64,000 nucleotides of DNA from Comamonadaceae bacterium. Its GTDB lineage: Bacteria > Pseudomonadota > Gammaproteobacteria > Burkholderiales > Burkholderiaceae_C. The position numbers and the translations under genes were made by a program. Below are positions 58,870 through 64,000 of the stretch, in pieces. The stretch is from NCBI GenBank assembly GCA_013297875.1, contig JAAFIW010000012.1, positions 62,001 to 126,000 of the forward strand. The letters run 5' to 3'. The notes beneath the pieces were generated by a model. The model made no database searches, was not told the DNA's origin, and saw only the letters and a program-made list of their open reading frames with translations. Every line of letters begins with the position of its first letter. Position 1 is the stretch's first letter.

Positions 58870-61203
58870 ATGATTGCGCAAGAACTGGAAGTCAGTCTCC
58901 ACATGGCATTTGTCGAGGCGCGTCAGCAACGCCACGAGTTCATCACGGTGGAGCATCTGCTGCTGGCCTTGCTGGACAACCCCAGCGCCGCTGAGGTGTT
59001 GCGGGCCTGCTCGGCCAATATTGACGATTTGCGCAAATCGCTGGCCAACTTCATCAAGGACAACACGCCGCAAGTGGCTGGAACCGATGATGTGGACACC
59101 CAGCCTACGCTGGGCTTTCAGCGGGTCATTCAGCGGGCCATCATGCATGTGCAGTCCACTGGCAATGGCAAGAAAGAAGTGACGGGTGCGAATGTGCTGG
59201 TCGCAATTTTTGGTGAAAAAGATTCACACGCTGTGTACTACCTGCACCAGCAGGGCGTGACACGGCTGGACGTGGTGAACTTCATTGCCCATGGCATCAA
59301 AAAGAGCGACCCACCCGAGCCCGCCAAAGCCGGCGATGGCGCTGCCGAAGGCGAAGAAGCGGCCGAGAAAAACGAAAAAGCCTCGCCTCTGGAGCAGTTC
59401 ACCCAAAACTTAAACCAGCTGGCCAAAGACGGCAAAATTGACCCACTGATTGGCCGCGAGTACGAGGTGGAGCGGGTGATCCAAATCCTGTGCCGCCGCC
59501 GCAAAAACAACCCGCTGCTGGTGGGCGAAGCCGGTGTGGGCAAAACCGCCATTGCCGAGGGCCTGGCCTGGCGCATCACGCAAAAAGACGTGCCCGAAAT
59601 TCTGGCCGAATGCCATGTGTATTCGCTGGACATGGGTGCTCTGCTGGCCGGCACCAAATACCGTGGCGATTTTGAGCAGCGCCTGAAAGGCGTGCTCAAG
59701 TCGCTCAAAGACAAACCCAACGCGATTTTGTTCATCGACGAGATCCACACGCTGATTGGCGCAGGCGCGGCTTCCGGCGGTACTTTGGATGCGTCCAACC
59801 TGCTCAAGCCGGCCTTGTCCAGCGGCCAGCTCAAGTGCATTGGTGCCACCACCTTCACCGAGTACCGTGGCATTTTCGAGAAAGACGCTGCGTTGTCTCG
59901 CCGTTTCCAGAAGGTTGACGTGGTGGAGCCCACCATTGCCGAAACCATTGATATCTTGAAGGGCTTGAAGTCGCGTTTTGAAGAGCATCACAGCGTGAAA
60001 TATGCCGCCGCCGCGCTGACTGCTGCGGCTGAGCTGAGCGCCAAGTACATCAACGACCGGCACCTGCCCGACAAGGCGATTGACGTGATTGACGAAGCCG
60101 GCGCGGCCCAGCGCATCCTGCCGCCGTCCAAGCGCAAGAAAACCATCACCAAGGCCGAGGTGGAAGAAATCGTGGCCAAGATCGCCCGCATTCCGCCGGC
60201 CAATGTGTCCAACGACGACCGTGGCAAGCTCAAAACGCTGGAGCGCGATTTGAAAAGCGTGGTGTTTGGCCAGGACAAGGCGCTGGACGTGCTGGCCAGC
60301 GCCGTGAAGATGGCCCGCTCCGGCCTGGGCAAGGGCGACAAGCCGATTGGCTCCTTCCTGTTTTCCGGCCCTACGGGCGTCGGCAAAACCGAGGCGGCCA
60401 AGCAGTTGGCCTACATCATGGGCATTGAGCTGATTCGCTTTGACATGAGCGAATACATGGAGCGCCACGCCGTGAGCCGCCTGATTGGCGCGCCCCCCGG
60501 CTATGTGGGTTTTGACCAGGGCGGGCTGCTCACCGAAGCGGTGACCAAAAAGCCGCATTGCGTGCTGCTGCTCGACGAAATCGAAAAAGCCCACCCCGAC
60601 ATCTTCAACGTGCTGCTGCAGGTGATGGATCACGGCACCTTGACCGACAACAACGGGCGCAAAGCCGATTTCCGTAACGTCATCATCATCATGACCACCA
60701 ATGCCGGTGCCGAGACGATGAACAAGGCCACGATTGGCTTTACCAACCCGCGTGAAGCGGGTGATGAAATGGCCGACATCAAGCGCCTGTTCACGCCCGA
60801 ATTCCGCAACCGGCTGGACGCGATGGTCAGCTTCAAGGCGCTCGATGAAAACGTCATCCTGCGGGTGGTCGATAAATTCTTGCTACAGCTGGAAACCCAG
60901 CTGGCCGAGAAAAAAGTGGACGTGACGTTCACCGACAAGCTGCGCAAGCACCTGGGCAAAAAAGGCTTCGACCCGCTGATGGGCGCGCGCCCGATGCAGC
61001 GCCTGATTCAAGACACGATTCGCCGCGCTTTGGCCGACGAGTTGTTGTTTGGCCGCCTGGTCGACGGTGGCCGCTTGACGGTAGACATTGGCGAGCCCGA
61101 CCCTGCCGACGAGAGCAAAACCGAGGTGCTTCTGGACATTCAGCCTCTGCCCAAGCGCGAGGGCAAGCCCAAGGCCGAGCCGGAAGAGGCGACGGCAGAG
61201 TAG
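58870..61203 (+). CDS. clpA: ClpA, ATPase subunit of the Clp protease
   Basis: 777 aa. AAA+ unfoldase. N-domain (1-145), first ATPase with [15 protein letters not shown] (about 218-232) and Walker [21 protein letters not shown], second ATPase with [21 protein letters not shown] (about 498-518) and [27 protein letters not shown]-terminal substrate-sensor region with [11 protein letters not shown]. ClpP-binding loop appears present. Ribosome site AAGGA before the ATG. Works with the upstream ClpS. Confidence 0.97.
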   Translation: MIAQELEVSLHMAFVEARQQRHEFITVEHLLLALLDNPSAAEVLRACSANIDDLRKSLANFIKDNTPQVAGTDDVDTQPTLGFQRVIQRAIMHVQSTGNGKKEVTGANVLVAIFGEKDSHAVYYLHQQGVTRLDVVNFIAHGIKKSDPPEPAKAGDGAAEGEEAAEKNEKASPLEQFTQNLNQLAKDGKIDPLIGREYEVERVIQILCRRRKNNPLLVGEAGVGKTAIAEGLAWRITQKDVPEILAECHVYSLDMGALLAGTKYRGDFEQRLKGVLKSLKDKPNAILFIDEIHTLIGAGAASGGTLDASNLLKPALSSGQLKCIGATTFTEYRGIFEKDAALSRRFQKVDVVEPTIAETIDILKGLKSRFEEHHSVKYAAAALTAAAELSAKYINDRHLPDKAIDVIDEAGAAQRILPPSKRKKTITKAEVEEIVAKIARIPPANVSNDDRGKLKTLERDLKSVVFGQDKALDVLASAVKMARSGLGKGDKPIGSFLFSGPTGVGKTEAAKQLAYIMGIELIRFDMSEYMERHAVSRLIGAPPGYVGFDQGGLLTEAVTKKPHCVLLLDEIEKAHPDIFNVLLQVMDHGTLTDNNGRKADFRNVIIIMTTNAGAETMNKATIGFTNPREAGDEMADIKRLFTPEFRNRLDAMVSFKALDENVILRVVDKFLLQLETQLAEKKVDVTFTDKLRKHLGKKGFDPLMGARPMQRLIQDTIRRALADELLFGRLVDGGRLTVDIGEPDPADESKTEVLLDIQPLPKREGKPKAEPEEATAE

Positions 61204-61300
61204 GGGGTATGTCTTGCTCCTTCCTCCAGCGGGGGAAGGGGTTTTCATCACGCTGATCAGCCGATTTCAAGCCAAACTGGCCTCTCGCCCAGGTGAAATA

Positions 61301-61327
61301 TGCTGAAGCAGCTATCATCTTGATAGC
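61301..61327. repeat. Dispersed repeat copy, clpA-DUF6916 gap
   Basis: TGCTGAAGCAGCTATCATCT followed by TGATAGC in the 141-bp gap between the clpA stop and the convergent minus gene; no other feature seen there. Confidence 0.75.
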
Positions 61328-61344
61328 GATTCAGTCACTCCAAA

Positions 61345-61650
61345 TTAGCCGAAAACCGCCTCATACAGCGGCACATCAGACTCAGCGCCCAGCGCGTACT
61401 TCGACACTGGCACCAGCATCCACTGGTTGCGCCCCAGTACCGGGTGATCCAGAAAATAGTTGTCTTGCGACAGCATGGGCTCGGCGGGGCCTGCGAAAAC
61501 CAGTGAAAACGGGGTGCGAAACGACTCGGGCAGCCCGCGACGCGGGCGTTCGCTGGCTTCCATGAGTTTGAGTTCGAGGGCGCCGCTTTGGGTGTGCACA
61601 ATAAAGACAGTGCCCAGTTGGGCGTTGATTTCTTGAAATGAAATAGTCAT
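61345..61650 (-). CDS. DUF6916-like small protein
   Basis: 101 aa. Pattern FSLVFAGPAEPMLSQDNYFL, HPVLGRNQWMLVPVSKYALG and the final YEAVFG match the DUF6916 small beta-rich domain, a family of unknown function. Its start codon shares two bases with the divergent GNAT gene (CATG, 61648-61651), so the two transcripts must overlap or one true start lies further in. Confidence 0.7.
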   Translation of the reverse strand: MTISFQEINAQLGTVFIVHTQSGALELKLMEASERPRRGLPESFRTPFSLVFAGPAEPMLSQDNYFLDHPVLGRNQWMLVPVSKYALGAESDVPLYEAVFG

Positions 61651-62170
61651 GCCGCAGTTTTTACCACTTGTTCAGGGCGTTTTGTCCGAGCGCGCTGCCC
61701 ACATCGCTTTGCGCCAGGTACTGGTGCAGGAGGATCAAGCCTTTCTGGATGCGCTGTACTTTGCCAGCCGCGAAGACCTGCATGCCTTCAGCACCGACCC
61801 ACAGCTGCTGGCCCCCTTGATCCAGATGCAGCAGCGCATGCAGCAAGCCGGTTTTGCCGCTCACTTTCCAGACGCTCAGCACTGGCTGGTGCAAAGCCAG
61901 GGGCAGCCCGCGGGGCGGCTGGTGGTCGATGTAGGGCCGCACGACGTGCGCGTGGTGGACATCGCCATCACCCCCGCCGCGCGCCGCACCGGCCTGGCGC
62001 GCACGGTGCTGCAGGCCTTGCAGACCGTGGCACGGGCGCAGCAGCTGCCCGTCAGCCTGGCCGTCAGCAAAACCAACCCGGCGGCCCAAGCGCTGTACCA
62101 GTCGCTCGGGTTTGCGGTGACCACGCAAGATGAGTTGCTGGCGCAAATGGTGTGGACGCACGGCGGGTAG
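61649..62170 (+). CDS. GNAT-family N-acetyltransferase
   Basis: 173 aa. Acetyl-CoA site VVDIAITPAARRTGLARTVLQAL (about 112-134; the Q/RxxGxG/A motif) and the C-terminal SKTNPAAQALYQSLGFAVTTQ. Central GQPAGRLVVDVG strand. The start is uncertain: ATG 61649 overlaps the divergent gene; a TTG at about 61682 would remove eleven residues before SERAAHIALRQ. Substrate unknown. Confidence 0.85.
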   Translation: MPQFLPLVQGVLSERAAHIALRQVLVQEDQAFLDALYFASREDLHAFSTDPQLLAPLIQMQQRMQQAGFAAHFPDAQHWLVQSQGQPAGRLVVDVGPHDVRVVDIAITPAARRTGLARTVLQALQTVARAQQLPVSLAVSKTNPAAQALYQSLGFAVTTQDELLAQMVWTHGG

Positions 62171-62177
62171 AAATCCC

Positions 62178-62371
62178 GAACAGAACACAGAGGCACAGAG
62201 ACACAGAGGTAATGCAGGAGGAATACAGGAGGAATGCAGGTGGCGGCATTAAATTGCTACTGATTCAATAGCTACTTCAGCATATATTCTCTGGGTTGGA
62301 GGCATTTTTTGATGCTAATTTCTTCCTCCTGTATTTCCTCTGTGCCTCCGTGCCTCTGTGTTCTGTTTTAT
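62178..62371. repeat. ~190-bp inverted-repeat element containing a dispersed repeat
   Basis: CAGAACACAGAGGCACAGAG ... GAGGAATACAGGAGGAAT on the left (62178-62235) is the reverse complement, with few mismatches, of the right arm (about 62325-62371: ATTTCTTCCTCCTGTATTTC and GCCTCTGTGTTCTG). The centre carries a copy of the 40-bp dispersed repeat (62254-62298). The right arm ends 12 bp before the next gene, so it may supply its leader. Confidence 0.7.
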
Positions 62372-62382
62372 TCATCAAAACC

Positions 62383-63093
62383 ATGACGCCCTACCTCAAA
62401 CTCCCTTTTTCTTTCGACATACCCCAACTCCAGCAGGCGCTGGCCGACATTGAAGCCAGCCAGGTCTGGGTGAGCCACTTCAACACGGCGGCTTATGAAA
62501 ACAACTGGGGCTGTATTGCGCTGCGCTCGGTGGGCGGCGCGCAAGACCACATCATGCCGCTGGAAGGGGCTGCGTTTGAAGACACAGCGGTGCTGGCGGC
62601 CAGCCCCTATTTGCAGCAGGTGATCAAGCACTTTCAATGCGAAAAAACCTCGATTCGTCTGATGGCGCTGGAGCCCGGCGGCGTGATCAAGGAGCACCGC
62701 GACGTCGCCACCTCGCTGGAAGATGGCATCACCCGGCTGCACATTCCGATTCAAACCAGGCCAGAGGTGCTGTTTCGCATTGACGGTCAGGCGGTGCACT
62801 TCAGCGCGGGCGACACCTGGTACCTGAACGCCAGTTGCCTGCACGGCGTGGTCAACGACAGCCCCGTGTCTCGCGTGCACCTGATGCTGGACTGCGTGAC
62901 CAACCCCTGGCTGCAAGCGGTGTTTGAGGCGGCCGGCGGCGTGCTGCGGCCGCCGCCACCGTATGGCGACCCGGCCATTGACGACGGCAACGTGCTGGAA
63001 ATCATTGCCAGTCTGCGCGCGGGCGGGCACGCGGCGGGCGCGCAGTTGGCCGACAAGCTGCAAACCACCCATGCTGGCCGACAGCACGCTTAG
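62383..63093 (+). CDS. Aspartyl/asparaginyl beta-hydroxylase-like 2-oxoglutarate dioxygenase
   Basis: 236 aa from ATG 62383 (MTPYLKLPFSFDIPQLQQAL). The longer frame (from 62296) would be translated from the inverted-repeat element and is not believed. Double-stranded beta-helix with iron/cofactor residues: His-Arg-Asp in PGGVIKEHRDVATSLEDG (about 103-120), RLHIPIQT, FSAGDTWYLNASCLHGVVNDSPVSRVHLMLDC with the second His. These match the Asp/Asn hydroxylase family, which hydroxylates protein or peptide side chains. Its stop is 23 bp inside the next gene, so the two are coupled. Confidence 0.85.
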   Translation: MTPYLKLPFSFDIPQLQQALADIEASQVWVSHFNTAAYENNWGCIALRSVGGAQDHIMPLEGAAFEDTAVLAASPYLQQVIKHFQCEKTSIRLMALEPGGVIKEHRDVATSLEDGITRLHIPIQTRPEVLFRIDGQAVHFSAGDTWYLNASCLHGVVNDSPVSRVHLMLDCVTNPWLQAVFEAAGGVLRPPPPYGDPAIDDGNVLEIIASLRAGGHAAGAQLADKLQTTHAGRQHA

Positions 63094-64000
63094 GCGCGGT
63101 ACCGAGGTTGCGTTTGACAGCCTGACCAGCCTGCGCAATTGGTACCCCGTTGCGATTGACCACGAGCTGTGGTGGCGTGACCTGGGCCCGCAACGGCTGA
63201 CGGCCGCGTTTTTTGAAGACAGCTTTGCAGGCCAGAGCCCGCAAGACCGGCGGGTCTGCCGCACGCCGCTGGAAGCGCTCAACGATCTGCCGGAGTCGGT
63301 GCCGCCGACCGCCTTCATCTTTCACGTCTCGCGTTGCGGCTCCACCTTGCTCACGCAAATGCTGGCCACCTTGCCGCACTGTATCGTGGCCTCCGAGCCG
63401 CCAGTGCTCGACGCTTTTTTCAGGCTGCATCACCACAGCCCGCAGCACAGCGGCGGTACGCACACGCTGCGCCAGCTGGTGGCCGCACTTGGCCAGCGCC
63501 GGTCGGGCGAAACCCATTTTTTCGTCAAGCTCGACAGTTGGCACATGCCCTGGCTGCCGTGGCTGCGCCAGGTGTTTCCCGACACGCCCTGCCTGCTGCT
63601 GTACCGCGAGCCGCACGAGGTGCTGGCCTCGCACCGCCGCCAGCGCGGCGCGCACATGGTGCCGGGCCTGGTCGACTTGACGCGCCTGCCGCTGCGCACG
63701 GCAGACTTGGCCCCCGGCGACCTGGACGGCTACGCCGCGCGGGTGCTGGCGGGCGTGTTTCGCTCGGCCGTATTGGCTGCGGAAATGGGCGAGTCGGGCC
63801 TGGCGCTGTTGAACTACCCGCAACTGCCCAGCGCCCTGTGGACGGATTTGCTGGCCCAGTGGTCCGTGCCCTGCAGCGCCAGCCAGTTAGCGGCCATGCA
63901 GACGCGCGCCGGGTTCCACGCCAAGCATGCGGGCGCTGTGTATGCGGGCGATCCGGCGTCGGCTGGGCACGCCTTGCCAACCAACGGCGCACTGGACGCC
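63071..64000 (+). CDS. Sulfotransferase-family protein, C-terminus outside window
   Basis: 310 codons visible from ATG 63071. Predicted PAPS-binding 5'-phosphosulfate loop FIFHVSRCGSTLLTQMLA (about 80-97), acidic/His core (EPPVLDAFFRL), and the typical second contact LLYREPHEVLASHRRQRGA (about 170-188). No signal peptide. It overlaps the hydroxylase gene by 23 bp, so the pair likely acts on one substrate. Other enzymes of this fold use phosphate donors other than PAPS, so the donor is unproven. Confidence 0.8.
   Translation, partial: MLADSTLRRGTEVAFDSLTSLRNWYPVAIDHELWWRDLGPQRLTAAFFEDSFAGQSPQDRRVCRTPLEALNDLPESVPPTAFIFHVSRCGSTLLTQMLATLPHCIVASEPPVLDAFFRLHHHSPQHSGGTHTLRQLVAALGQRRSGETHFFVKLDSWHMPWLPWLRQVFPDTPCLLLYREPHEVLASHRRQRGAHMVPGLVDLTRLPLRTADLAPGDLDGYAARVLAGVFRSAVLAAEMGESGLALLNYPQLPSALWTDLLAQWSVPCSASQLAAMQTRAGFHAKHAGAVYAGDPASAGHALPTNGALDA

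Noticed and set aside
59410-60633. Minus-strand frame of 407 codons
   Set aside because: Antisense to clpA; product is His/Gln/Val-rich and meaningless.

Overview
The window is GC-rich, gene-dense DNA that reads as chromosome of a Gram-negative beta-proteobacterium. The likeliest family is Comamonadaceae (Rhodoferax/Polaromonas-like). This is inferred from the exbB-exbD-lpxK-trm112-kdsB-adk operon next to xseA, the style of the icd, clpS-clpA, sodB and mltB proteins, and a dispersed 'TGCTCAAGCAGCTAT..ATAG' repeat that I associate with that family.

1-20380 (minus strand): three translationally coupled megasynthase genes, transcribed from 20380 towards 1 and leaving the window in the last gene. 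In assembly order they are C-A-T-C-A-T (14102-20380), C-acyl ligase-KR-T (8565-14105) and docking-C-A(methyltransferase)-T-E-C-A... (1-8568). The first two A domains come from a recent 1.6-kb duplication and have the same specificity code. The last A domain carries the classic threonine code. The predicted product is a modified, probably lipidated or hydroxy-acid-containing peptide. No thioesterase or MbtH gene is in view.

20673-24790 (plus strand), divergent from the megasynthases: a DUF697 membrane protein, a tiny membrane protein, a cyclic-peptide-type ABC exporter, an SPFH/prohibitin-like membrane protein and an Sfp-type phosphopantetheinyl transferase. These look like the export, self-handling and carrier-activation arm of the same pathway.

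24800-29752: a small basic protein, a large FAD amine-oxidase-like enzyme coupled to a winged-helix/TPR regulator, and a divergent unknown gene. The shared promoter region has TTTAAGGA repeats 20 bp apart.

29759-37322: a SWIM / DUF5691 / MoxR ATPase / DUF5682 operon (relatives of E. coli yehQ-yehL-yehM). The usual von Willebrand A partner is absent. In its place is a Phd-RelE/ParE-type toxin-antitoxin pair, followed by debris: a fragment of the DUF5682 gene and a possible VapB antitoxin remnant.

37400-49435: an AlkB-type monooxygenase, a GIY-YIG protein, a TPR-glycosyltransferase-like protein, MltB, a second MoxR-DUF58-transglutaminase operon, a histone-deacetylase-like hydrolase, a CPBP protease and an acyltransferase.

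49511-61203: housekeeping genes (adk, kdsB, trm112, lpxK, exbD, exbB, xseA, sodB, icd, clpS, clpA) with small envelope proteins. 61345-64000: a DUF6916 protein, a GNAT, an aspartyl/asparaginyl hydroxylase and an overlapping sulfotransferase gene cut by the window end.

Short repeats are unusually frequent: at least fifteen copies of one ~40-bp dispersed repeat (many inside coding sequence), four MITE-like or inverted-repeat elements and a REP pair. I found no tRNA, rRNA, CRISPR array or complete insertion sequence.
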